A stretch of 64,000 bases of DNA, taken from Acinetobacter defluvii (GTDB lineage Bacteria; Pseudomonadota; Gammaproteobacteria; Pseudomonadales; Moraxellaceae). The notes beneath the pieces were generated by a model. The model was not told where the DNA came from. It saw only the letters and a list, made by a program, of their open reading frames with translations, and did not search any database. Below, piece by piece: positions 1 through 7,341 of this stretch. A program made the position numbers and the translations under genes. The stretch spans positions 496,001-560,000 of the forward strand of contig NZ_CP029397.2 in NCBI RefSeq assembly GCF_001704615.3. Reading direction: 5' to 3'. Each line of letters begins with the position of its first letter. The stretch's first letter is position 1.

Positions 1-16
1 AAATGTGAGCGCACAA

Positions 17-265
17 TTAGCGTTTAAAACGTGCAAAACGTTTATTAAAGCTTGCGATACGACCTTCATTATTGATTTGACGTACTTCACCTGTATAGAA
101 CGGATGGGAAGCACTCGAGATATCCAAAGCCACATAAGGATATTCTTGACCTTCGTATTCACGTGTTTGTTTGGTTTGAATGGTACTGCCAATCAAGAAA
201 AAGGCATTGGCATTGGTATCGTGAAACAGAACTTGGCGATATTCAGGATGGATATTCGGACGCAT
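17..265 (-). CDS. rpmE2: 50S ribosomal protein L31, type B (zinc-independent)
   Basis: This 82-residue protein is the L31 paralogue found on the large ribosomal subunit. It begins [16 protein letters not shown] and ends in the basic tail [10 protein letters not shown]. It has no cysteine, so it lacks the zinc-binding CxxC pair of type A L31; cysteine-free forms are known to replace the zinc form when zinc is scarce. I chose ATG at 265 because GGAG lies eight bases upstream; the frame stays open to a TTG at 277 but that would add only four residues. A Zur-like operator lies 34-48 bases upstream of the ATG, which supports zinc-responsive control. It appears monocistronic. Confidence 0.95.
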   Translation of the reverse strand: MRPNIHPEYRQVLFHDTNANAFFLIGSTIQTKQTREYEGQEYPYVALDISSASHPFYTGEVRQINNEGRIASFNKRFARFKR

Positions 266-298
266 GGTAGACTCCAATCATTTTTGTATTTAGTAAAA

Positions 299-313
299 TG
301 TTATAACATAACA
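299..313 (-). promoter_or_regulatory. Zur-like operator for L31 type B
   Basis: The 15-mer TGTTATAACATAACA is an inverted repeat. It matches the enterobacterial Zur core TGTTATA-N-TATAACA at all but one defined position. It lies just upstream of the zinc-free L31 gene and overlaps a plausible minus-strand -10 element (TAACAT, 17 bases after TTTACA). Zur control of cysteine-free L31 is known in other bacteria; its operation here is inferred from the site and the neighbour. Confidence 0.75.
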
Positions 314-390
314 TATAAAATGTAAAGTAAATTCTGAGTGTTTAAAATGTGCATGCGAATATTAAAAAATTATTTTGTAAATGAAGAAAC

Positions 391-430
391 AAAAAAATGA
401 AGCCTAAACTGGAGGATGTGTTTAGGCTTC
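391..430 (-). terminator. Rho-independent terminator after the ABC1-kinase gene
   Basis: GAAGCCTAAAC (399-409) pairs perfectly with GTTTAGGCTTC (420-430) around a 10-base loop. On the minus strand the stem is followed by a run of seven T. It lies about 60 bases past the stop of the UbiB-like gene. Confidence 0.85.
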
Positions 431-491
431 AAATTAAGTTTACTTTAAAATATCATTCTTAAAATAGACTGAATCAAAAATTGCGATAATC

Positions 492-1790
492 TTAATCTTG
501 CTGAGGTAATAACTCTTCAAATAAATCACTTAAATCGTCATATACTTTCAGTTGAATCAAATTCCAATAATGTCCAGAAATGGTACGATTGACCATTAGG
601 GTATCCGGTGAAGGTTTGAAAACATCCCAATATTTCAAGGATTTTTTCACCAATTTCATACCATCATGATGCGCAGAATTTTCAGCAAAATCATAGTGTG
701 TGGTCAGCGGACGTAATAGAACCTCAAGCCATTCTTGGTATAACGCTTCAGGAAATTTATCTTTTTCAGCCAAAGCATCCAGTGCGGTTAATTCATTTTC
801 AATGGTGCGAATATCCGCTTTACGACCCGCACGAACTAAGTTTTTAAAGTGTTGGATAATTTCATTAGACAGCGTTTTCACTCCACCAAAGTCATAAATA
901 ATCACGCTACCATCTTCACGAAAGGCGAAGTTGCCTGGGTGGGGGTCACAATGAAAACGTTTTAAGAAAAATATTTCTTGTCCCAAAGCGCGAATTAGAC
1001 GTTCACCAATTTGGTTGCGAATCTCCAAATCCCATGTACTGGCTGTTTCAATACTTTCACCTTTTTCTAGGCTTAACGTTAAAATACGACGGCTAGAAAA
1101 CTCAGGAAAAACTTGAGGAATAATGATTTGACGATCTAAGGCTTGGTGAAAGGTGCGGAAAACTTGTAAGTTTTGTGCTTCGATTTCGTAGTTGAGTTCC
1201 TCATATAAACTGTCTTGAATCTCTTTAAACAAACGATCTTGTAGTTTTTTATCAACTTTCAAAACGCCCATTAAACGTAAAGCTAAACGGACTTGTTTAA
1301 GGTCACTTTCACAGGCTTCATCTACCCCTGGATATTGCACTTTCACGACGACTTGATCACCATTGGGTAGCGTTGCTTTATGGACTTGTCCAATTGAAGC
1401 TGCGGCAAATGGTTGTTCTTCAAAGTGACTAAAAATTTGATCTAAAGGTTTACCCAGCTCTTTTTCAACTTGTTCTTTGATTTCAGCAAAAGGCATTGCA
1501 GGAGCTTGGCGTTGTAACTTTGCAATGGCTTTGGCAACTTCTAGTGGGAAAATGTCTTTGTACTGAGAAGCGATCTGTCCAACTTTCATGACCGCGCCTT
1601 TCATTTCTCCAAGTGTATCCGCAATTTGTAAGCCGATGTCTTGAAAAAGTTTACTGCGAGCTTCGTTTTTTTTGTCTTCATCAGCATTAAAATTACGAAT
1701 AGAATTGGACACAGTTTTGGTGGCGATACTTGCGGTCATACCTGCAAGTTTCATAAAACGGCGACCGGGTGTACTTGAATTCTTAGACAT
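492..1790 (-). CDS. ABC1/UbiB (AarF) family kinase-like protein
   Basis: This 432-residue protein belongs to the atypical kinase family that includes UbiB and the COQ8/ADCK proteins, which support ubiquinone biosynthesis or lipid homeostasis. The family signature is complete: KVGQ at 69-72 (the KxGQ motif), the alanine-rich loop AAASIGQVH at 129-137, the nucleotide-binding lysine at about 150 (VVVKVQYPGV), the catalytic DPHPGN at 282-287 and DFG at 300-302. I see no C-terminal membrane pair of the kind found in true UbiB, and no ubiE/ubiJ neighbours, so this is probably a second, non-ubi family member. AGGA lies nine bases before the ATG. The exact substrate is unknown. Confidence 0.9.
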   Translation of the reverse strand: MSKNSSTPGRRFMKLAGMTASIATKTVSNSIRNFNADEDKKNEARSKLFQDIGLQIADTLGEMKGAVMKVGQIASQYKDIFPLEVAKAIAKLQRQAPAMPFAEIKEQVEKELGKPLDQIFSHFEEQPFAAASIGQVHKATLPNGDQVVVKVQYPGVDEACESDLKQVRLALRLMGVLKVDKKLQDRLFKEIQDSLYEELNYEIEAQNLQVFRTFHQALDRQIIIPQVFPEFSSRRILTLSLEKGESIETASTWDLEIRNQIGERLIRALGQEIFFLKRFHCDPHPGNFAFREDGSVIIYDFGGVKTLSNEIIQHFKNLVRAGRKADIRTIENELTALDALAEKDKFPEALYQEWLEVLLRPLTTHYDFAENSAHHDGMKLVKKSLKYWDVFKPSPDTLMVNRTISGHYWNLIQLKVYDDLSDLFEELLPQQD

Positions 1791-1980
1791 TCAGACAAAT
1801 CCTTAAACTTTGATGAAGTTTTTCTCATTTTGATCATAGGCGACTATTCTTAAACTGCCTACTTTAAATTGTTAAGATATTGTTTCTGCGTTGCTATTTT
1901 TTTAAATATGCTTTTATCTATTTAATCGTATATTAATTATTCGCATAGCGTTAAAATGATTTTAATTTAAAAAATGAATT

Positions 1981-2199
1981 ATGACTATGAAAGTTTATCG
2001 TTATTTGACAGGTAGGGATGATGTGAATTTTTGTGCAAGGGTGACCAAGGCATTAAATGACGGTTATGAACTGTATGGTTCGCCTACGATGACCTTTAAT
2101 GGTACAGAGGTGATCGTGGGGCAGGCAATTGTAAAAGAGGTTGCCAATGAAAGTGAAGTACCGCAAGGGTTGAAGGATGCGTTACAAAATCAAGAATGA
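1981..2199 (+). CDS. DUF1737 domain protein
   Basis: This is a 72-residue protein. The stretch YRYLTGRDDVNFCARVTKAL followed by a GYELYGSPT-type motif is typical of DUF1737, a small domain with no assigned function. It is transcribed divergently from the ABC1-kinase gene. The start may be the ATG at 1981 or the one at 1987, since neither has a strong ribosome binding site. Product identity is good; function is unknown. Confidence 0.8.
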   Translation: MTMKVYRYLTGRDDVNFCARVTKALNDGYELYGSPTMTFNGTEVIVGQAIVKEVANESEVPQGLKDALQNQE

Positions 2200-2207
2200 T
2201 GACTTTA

Positions 2208-2241
2208 ATAACTCCTCACTCAAATAAAGTAAGGAGTTTCC
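2208..2241. terminator. Possible bidirectional terminator
   Basis: AACTCCT (2210-2216) pairs with AGGAGTT (2232-2238) between two convergent genes. The flanking T/A tracts are short, so termination strength is uncertain. Confidence 0.5.
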
Positions 2242-2261
2242 AAAAAAGCAGCCCTGATTTG

Positions 2262-3614
2262 TTAAATCTGATTTAGCCGTTTATTCATAACTAACAAGCG
2301 ACTGATTAAAAGTACGCAAGCAATGCTTAAACCCACAATTAATCCTGTCCAAACGCCTGCTGCACCCATAGGTGTATAGCGTGCCAAATAAATCCCAACA
2401 GGGAATGCAATCACCCAATAGGAAAACATGGTAATCCACATTGGACCTTTGGTGTCTTGCATACCACGCAAACAGCCTGCGGCACTGACTTGCCAAGCAT
2501 CCATTAATTGATAACCAATCGCAAATAAAATTAAGTAAATCGCAACTTGAGAAACTTCGATATCTGAAGTGTAAGCAGCCACAATCTCAGGGCGTAAAAA
2601 CCACATTAACAACATGGTGAATGCAGCAAAGCATGTGCCCGTCATTAAACCGACCCATTGGACTTTACGCATCGCTGCCCAATTTTTCTCACCATAATAC
2701 ATGCCGACACGAATGGTCAGCGCAATTGCTAAAGACATTGGAATCATAAACAATTGGGAAGTGATAGAGATCGCAATTTGGTGTGCTGCAACGGTAATAT
2801 CCCCCAAAGGACTGAGAATAATTGCGCCTGTACTAAAAATGCTGACTTCAAAGAAAATCGCCAAACCGATCGGCAAGCCCAATTTCAAAATGCGCTTGAT
2901 CAGTACAGGGTTAATTTTTTCCCATGCTTTCAATGGTTGGGTTTTCTGATAACGCTCGGCTTTCAAGACATAAAACGCCAAGGCAATAAACATAAGCCAT
3001 TGCAAAATTGCGGTGGCAAAACCACAACCTGCACTGCCTAATTCAGGAATAGGACCAAGTCCATACATGAAAATAAAGTTCAGTGGAATCAGTACCACTA
3101 AAGCAACCAAGCTGAGCAAGGTAACAGGTCTAGGATAGCCCATTGCCTCAGAATAACTGCGCAATGCGGCATACATCGTTACTGCAGGCATACCCAAACC
3201 AATCGCATGCAAGAATAAACTTGCCTTAGGAATCAAACTTTCAGGTACATTAAACAAGGGTAATAAGAATGGCATGACTTGTAAAATGAGCCCTGCGATA
3301 ATGCCCAAAACTAAACCAATCCATAAAGACTGACGGACAATCGATGGAATTTTTTCAGGGGTGCGTGCGCCCTGTGCCTCAGCGACCAATGGTGTGGCTG
3401 CAATCATAATGCCACTAAACAATAGCATCACAGGAATCCACAAGCCCACACCCACCGCAATGGCTGCCAAATCTTGTGCAGACATATGTCCCGCCATGAT
3501 TGAGTCGATCAGACCAAAGCCTGCTTGGGCAAACTGTGTGACCAAAATGGGTAACATTAAATGAAAAAGTTGCTTTAATTCAAAGCGGGTCGTAGTGGCA
3601 GCATGATTTGACAC
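2262..3614 (-). CDS. abeM: MATE family multidrug efflux transporter, AbeM-like
   Basis: This 450-residue inner-membrane protein has about 12 hydrophobic segments and closely resembles AbeM of Acinetobacter. AbeM is a MATE pump that exports cationic drugs and dyes in exchange for ions. Recognisable stretches include LFHLMLPILVTQFAQAGFG near the N-terminus, MYAALRSYSEAMGYPRPVT mid-protein and VSAAGCLRGMQDT in the C-terminal half. The start is a GTG at 3614, since no in-frame ATG lies nearby and the N-terminus MSNHAATTTRFELKQ fits the family. A YdcZ-type DMT gene lies 38 bases upstream on the same strand, so the two may be cotranscribed. Confidence 0.9.
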   Translation of the reverse strand: MSNHAATTTRFELKQLFHLMLPILVTQFAQAGFGLIDSIMAGHMSAQDLAAIAVGVGLWIPVMLLFSGIMIAATPLVAEAQGARTPEKIPSIVRQSLWIGLVLGIIAGLILQVMPFLLPLFNVPESLIPKASLFLHAIGLGMPAVTMYAALRSYSEAMGYPRPVTLLSLVALVVLIPLNFIFMYGLGPIPELGSAGCGFATAILQWLMFIALAFYVLKAERYQKTQPLKAWEKINPVLIKRILKLGLPIGLAIFFEVSIFSTGAIILSPLGDITVAAHQIAISITSQLFMIPMSLAIALTIRVGMYYGEKNWAAMRKVQWVGLMTGTCFAAFTMLLMWFLRPEIVAAYTSDIEVSQVAIYLILFAIGYQLMDAWQVSAAGCLRGMQDTKGPMWITMFSYWVIAFPVGIYLARYTPMGAAGVWTGLIVGLSIACVLLISRLLVMNKRLNQI

Positions 3615-3652
3615 GTATTACTCGTTTTAAATGTGCTTAGAAAAATGAAGGG

Positions 3653-4114
3653 TTAGCGTTGTAGAGTGAGAAGCACACCAATAAAAATCACCACGCCACC
3701 AAAAAGACGTTGCCAATTCAGTTGTGTTTTTTCCACACCGAGCCAGCCAAAATGATCTAACAGCATGGACATCATGATTTGCCCAAAAATAATTAAACCA
3801 GATAAACTCAAAAAACCAAGTTTTGGCGCAGTATAAATGCTAATACTGATCGCATAGACACCCAAACAACCTCCAAGCCAGAGATACCACGGAATTTGTC
3901 CTAAACTATGTAAACTTGGTTTGGGGGTAGACTGAAAAAACACAAAAATTGCGAGCACTATTGTACCAATTAAAAATGACAAAAGGGCAGCTTGTAAAGG
4001 CGAGTATAAATATTCTCTTAGTTGGGTGTTGATCGCAGTTTGGATGCTCATAGCAATGCCTATTCCCATTGCCAATGGTAAAAATAACAGAAATTGGCTA
4101 GTGAGTTTCATCAT
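3653..4114 (-). CDS. DMT superfamily transporter, YdcZ/DUF606 type
   Basis: This is a 153-residue protein with about five hydrophobic helices and the DUF606 (YdcZ) pattern, half the size of a usual ten-helix DMT exporter. Such proteins are thought to work as dimers. A purine-rich AGGAGGGAG lies about 11 bases before the first ATG of the ATG-ATG pair. It is the first gene of a probable two-gene unit with the AbeM-like pump, 38 bases downstream. The substrate cannot be told from the sequence. Confidence 0.8.
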   Translation of the reverse strand: MMKLTSQFLLFLPLAMGIGIAMSIQTAINTQLREYLYSPLQAALLSFLIGTIVLAIFVFFQSTPKPSLHSLGQIPWYLWLGGCLGVYAISISIYTAPKLGFLSLSGLIIFGQIMMSMLLDHFGWLGVEKTQLNWQRLFGGVVIFIGVLLTLQR

Positions 4115-4535
4115 GTTGTTATTATCTCCCTCCTTGATAATTTTTAGTCTAATGGAAATTTATAACATGAGCGAATGAAAATATTGATGGGTTGAATGAT
4201 CTGTTAATAATTGATGTTACACACTCAAAAGAATATAGGGGATTCCTTCTCCCTTTGGGAGGAGGGGGAGCTATGCAAGAGGATGAGCGCTCTTACATAG
4301 AAAACCTCTCCCTAACCCTCTCCTAAAAGGAGAGGGAACATTCAATACTGCTTCAGATCTTGCCGAAATTAACTTTCGCAAGAAGCTTGCTATTTTTAAA
4401 GCTTACTTGATAGAGACTTTCATTAAAAACTTTGATTTAGGGATTAAGCATAGTAGAAAAAATGACAAAGGTAGAGGTTTCCTAATATGGTTTAGAATGT
4501 AAAAATAGCGTAATGATGTTTTTGGATTTAAGATT
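4115..4535. other. Intergenic region with REP-like palindromes
   Basis: This 421-base gap holds a pyrimidine/purine-rich cluster at about 4244-4336 containing the palindrome at 4316-4336. The rest is AT-rich DNA leading to the small secreted-protein gene. I see no complete gene. One frame stays open from the palindrome to about 4502 but has no start codon or ribosome binding site. Confidence 0.6.
4316..4336. repeat. REP-like palindrome, copy 1
   Basis: The palindrome has the core CCTCTCCTAAAAGGAGAGG. It is preceded by CCTCTCCCTAAC and, 50 bases further left, by the complementary-looking TCCCTTTGGGAGGAGGG. The 19-base core recurs exactly at 34391-34409, also in intergenic DNA. Short palindromes of this kind are usual for REP-type repeats. 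Confidence 0.7.
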
Positions 4536-4991
4536 TTGAAATTTAGAAATAAGTTTATTTTGTTATCAACTGTATTTTTATCAATATCAGTAATGGCATA
4601 TACACCTAAACTGCTATTAATAGATCAAGGATATATGGAAAAACAGTTTTTAGATGAAAAATCGATTACTAGAATTGATAAAAGTCTGATGCGGGTTGTG
4701 ATTTATGAGAAATATGAATATAAAAAGAATGATGAATATGCAAGAAATTATCAGTCTGCAATTAAGAGTTATATTGTTGATTGTCCATATAAAGCGTTAT
4801 CTGTAGGAGAAGCAAAATTTTATAGTGGACAAACATCCAACAGCGAAATGATCAATAGGATGCAAAATATATATGGCATGGATGGAGAAACTGGTCAATC
4901 CTTTGAATTTTATGATGACCTAACATTTGAATCCATTAAGAATAGTTTTGTTGGTCAAAAAATTTATAAGCGGGTCTGTATTGGAAAATAA
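4536..4991 (+). CDS. Small secreted protein of unknown function
   Basis: This is a 151-residue protein with an N-terminal signal peptide (FILLSTVFLSISVMA, cleavage probably after SVMA). The mature part is rich in Tyr, Lys and Ile with two cysteines (in IVDCPYK and near the C-terminus, KRVCIGK) that could form a disulphide. The layout resembles the small periplasmic SAE (surface-adhesin E) type proteins common in Acinetobacter, but I cannot confirm that family. The start is TTG because the upstream frame is closed and no ATG fits. The gene is more AT-rich than its neighbours, which hints at a recent origin or transfer. Confidence 0.6.
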   Translation: MKFRNKFILLSTVFLSISVMAYTPKLLLIDQGYMEKQFLDEKSITRIDKSLMRVVIYEKYEYKKNDEYARNYQSAIKSYIVDCPYKALSVGEAKFYSGQTSNSEMINRMQNIYGMDGETGQSFEFYDDLTFESIKNSFVGQKIYKRVCIGK

Positions 4992-5097
4992 AAAACAATT
5001 AACACGAATGAATAGAACAACTTTTCATTTGTTTGATTTGAATAACCCTGAGTCATGTTAAAATTCCTCATTCTTTACACTATTTCGAGCTTGTTCT

Positions 5098-6249
5098 TTG
5101 GCTGATTTAAACCCTCAAAATATTCCATTGTCCCTCTACATTCACATGCCGTGGTGCGTGCGTAAATGTCCTTACTGTGACTTCAACTCGCATGCTGTAC
5201 CTGATGGAAAATTATCATTAGAACTGGAACAAGAATATTTACAAGCATTGGTTGAGGATCTTAAAACTCAAGTTGAGTTTGCGCAGGGGCGTGCAATACA
5301 TAGTATTTTTATTGGTGGCGGTACGCCATCTCTCATTTCAGCAAAAGCATATCAATGGTTATTTGCTCAATTAAAAGCACTGATTCCGTTCGAACAGGAG
5401 TGTGAAATAACCTTAGAAGCCAATCCCGGAACGGTAGAACACGATCCATTTGCAGATTATTTAGTTGCGGGAATTAATCGCTTATCGATTGGTGTACAAA
5501 GTTTTAATAGGGAACATTTACAAAAATTAGGAAGGATTCACTCCAATGACGATGCGATCTTGGCGATTCAGCATGCCAAACAAGCAGGCTTCAAACGTGT
5601 CAATGTGGATCTAATGCATAGCTTGCCTGAACAAACTTTAGAACAAGCGTTAAATGATTTAAAACTTGCGGTAGAAAATGGTGCAACACATATTTCATGG
5701 TATCAACTGACCATTGAACCGAATACGGTATTTTTTCGTACGCAACCAATTTTACCTGCCGAAGATATTTTGGAAGATATTCAGGAACAGGGCGAAGCGT
5801 ACTTAAAAGTCAATGGATTTATCAATTATGAGGTATCGGCTTGGCGTAAAGAACAACCCTCGGCACATAATTTGAATTATTGGCAATTTGGCGATTATTT
5901 GGCGATTGGGGCAGGGGCGCATGGTAAAGTGACTCAGGTGGATGGCGTGTATCGTTTTCAGAAAACCCGCTTACCGAAAGACTATTTAGCCAAAGTTCCT
6001 GCGGAAAATTTGCAATTTAAACGGATTGAAGATGAAGATTTGCCGTTTGAATTTATGATGAATGCGCTGCGGTTGGTGGATGGTGTCGAAGCTCAGTTAT
6101 ATGCAGAGCGTACAGGTTTAGATTTGGCAGATTTAGCGGTTTTAGATGCTTTAAAACAACGTCAGTTAATGGTGGATAATACTAAGATATTGAATTGTAC
6201 TGAGAAAGGGCATGTGTTTTTAAATTCAGTATTGGAAACGTTTTTGTAA
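5098..6249 (+). CDS. hemW: Radical SAM haem chaperone HemW
   Basis: This is a 383-residue protein. The N-terminal radical SAM motif CVRKCPYC places C20, C24 and C27 as ligands of a 4Fe-4S cluster, and GGGTPS at 73-78 is the SAM-binding glycine motif. The length and the CPYCDFNSH context match HemW (formerly YggW), which binds haem and passes it to haem proteins rather than oxidising coproporphyrinogen. The full C-terminal HemN-type domain is present. The start is TTG at 5098; the short upstream frame offers no better codon and there is no strong Shine-Dalgarno. In many bacteria hemW follows rdgB, but here it stands alone. Confidence 0.92.
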   Translation: MADLNPQNIPLSLYIHMPWCVRKCPYCDFNSHAVPDGKLSLELEQEYLQALVEDLKTQVEFAQGRAIHSIFIGGGTPSLISAKAYQWLFAQLKALIPFEQECEITLEANPGTVEHDPFADYLVAGINRLSIGVQSFNREHLQKLGRIHSNDDAILAIQHAKQAGFKRVNVDLMHSLPEQTLEQALNDLKLAVENGATHISWYQLTIEPNTVFFRTQPILPAEDILEDIQEQGEAYLKVNGFINYEVSAWRKEQPSAHNLNYWQFGDYLAIGAGAHGKVTQVDGVYRFQKTRLPKDYLAKVPAENLQFKRIEDEDLPFEFMMNALRLVDGVEAQLYAERTGLDLADLAVLDALKQRQLMVDNTKILNCTEKGHVFLNSVLETFL

Positions 6250-6311
6250 AAATCTTCCTGTTATTTTGCTATGATGAGCAGGAAAATGATAAATCAGTGT
6301 TGTCTCTAAAA

Positions 6312-6806
6312 ATGCAAAAAATAATCAAAAAAATTCTCATCGTACTGTCATTCTTCGTATTGGGGATGACAGTGGCTTATGCCAAAACCCATGTCCCTCA
6401 ATTTAAGGATTATCCTGTTAAACCTTATACAGGCAAAACCGCACAATTGGATATGACGGATGAAAGTGCCCGAATGTTTCGCACTCGGCTACGTAATGCA
6501 TTAAAAGAAAAGCCAAATTTTGCAGGTGAATATGTCATTACCATGTGGGGTTGTGGTGCGAGTTGTCGTAGTTATGCATTTATCAATAAACGTACAGGAA
6601 AGTTGTTGGAGGGCGGTTTTGGTGGTGAGGGTAGCCAGGAGGATGTGATTGCAAGCAAAGCCAATAGTCGTTTATTGGTGACTCAAGAAGAACATATGGA
6701 TGAAAACTGGGAAGTGGAGAGTATCACAACACGGTTTTATCTATTTGAAAATAATAAATTTAAATTACTAAAAACAGTAAAAGAGACTGTGCAGAAAGAA
6801 AAGTGA
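6312..6806 (+). CDS. Putative periplasmic protein
   Basis: Taking ATG at 6312, this is a 164-residue protein with a signal peptide (KKILIVLSFFVLGMTVAYA, cleavage after AYA). A GTG at 6297 would add five residues. The mature part contains WGCGASCRSYAFINK, in which two cysteines three residues apart could form a disulphide or bind metal, and a glycine-rich GGFGGEGSQ. I do not recognise the family with confidence. It follows hemW by about 60 bases and may be read through from it. Confidence 0.65.
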   Translation: MQKIIKKILIVLSFFVLGMTVAYAKTHVPQFKDYPVKPYTGKTAQLDMTDESARMFRTRLRNALKEKPNFAGEYVITMWGCGASCRSYAFINKRTGKLLEGGFGGEGSQEDVIASKANSRLLVTQEEHMDENWEVESITTRFYLFENNKFKLLKTVKETVQKEK

Positions 6807-6812
6807 AAATAA

Positions 6813-6835
6813 ACAGCGCTAAAATTTAGCGCTGT
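6813..6835. terminator. Bidirectional terminator
   Basis: ACAGCGCTAAA and TTTAGCGCTGT form a perfect 11-bp stem around a single central base, so the real loop is slightly larger. TTTT follows on the plus strand and on the minus strand a T-rich tract follows. It overlaps the stop codon of the convergent GNAT gene. Confidence 0.8.
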
Positions 6836-7256
6836 GTTTTAAATGTAAAAGAGGATAGGCTTTGCCCTGACCATCTAATTCAGATCTGGAAATGACTTCA
6901 AAGTTAAGTTTTTGATAGAAACCAACAGCTTGTGGATTTTGCTCATTTACATCCACTTTTTGAATATTAAGCTTTTCAATAACAAACAGTGTTAAGGCTT
7001 TACCAATTCCTTGACCTCTAAAGTTAGGTTCAATAAATAACATTTCAATATTGTCAGGGCTTGTGCCAATAAATCCAATAATTTGATTATCTTGTGTATA
7101 TTTATGTAGCAATACATGCTGGAAATATTCATTCAAAATTAATGGTTTTAGTTCATTAATCTCAGCTTCAGGTAGAAAATCATGTGTTGCTCTGACAGAG
7201 CGTTCCCATATTTCAATTAAAATAGGAAAGTCTTCTTTAGTGGCGATCTGTATCAT
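6819..7256 (-). CDS. GNAT family N-acetyltransferase
   Basis: This is a 145-residue acetyltransferase of the GNAT fold, which transfers an acetyl group from acetyl-CoA to an amine. The CoA-binding motif A is visible as MLFIEPNFRGQGIGKALT (R/Q-x-x-G-x-G/A), followed by DVNEQNPQAVGFYQKLNF, the usual final strand and helix. The opening IATKEDFPILIEIWERSVRATHDFL resembles YjaB-type members. GGATGACCT precedes the ATG. The substrate is unknown. Confidence 0.88.
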   Translation of the reverse strand: MIQIATKEDFPILIEIWERSVRATHDFLPEAEINELKPLILNEYFQHVLLHKYTQDNQIIGFIGTSPDNIEMLFIEPNFRGQGIGKALTLFVIEKLNIQKVDVNEQNPQAVGFYQKLNFEVISRSELDGQGKAYPLLHLKHSAKF

Positions 7257-7289
7257 AGGTCATCCAATTTGATATTTGAGTTGAATAAA

Positions 7290-7320
7290 AAAAAGAGCGC
7301 CGAAGCGCTCTTTTTTTATT
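7290..7320 (-). terminator. Rho-independent terminator after the acyl-CoA dehydrogenase
   Basis: AGAGCGC and GCGCTCT flank the loop CGAA, with eight A before and seven T after. It can work in both directions; the gene it serves is the minus-strand dehydrogenase ending at 7342. Confidence 0.92.
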
Positions 7321-7341
7321 CTAGCTTAAAAGCATTCAATC

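Noticed and set aside
4337..4502. Open frame after the palindrome at 4316-4336 as a gene remnant
   Set aside because: No start codon or ribosome binding site, and AT-rich composition makes a frame of this length unremarkable.
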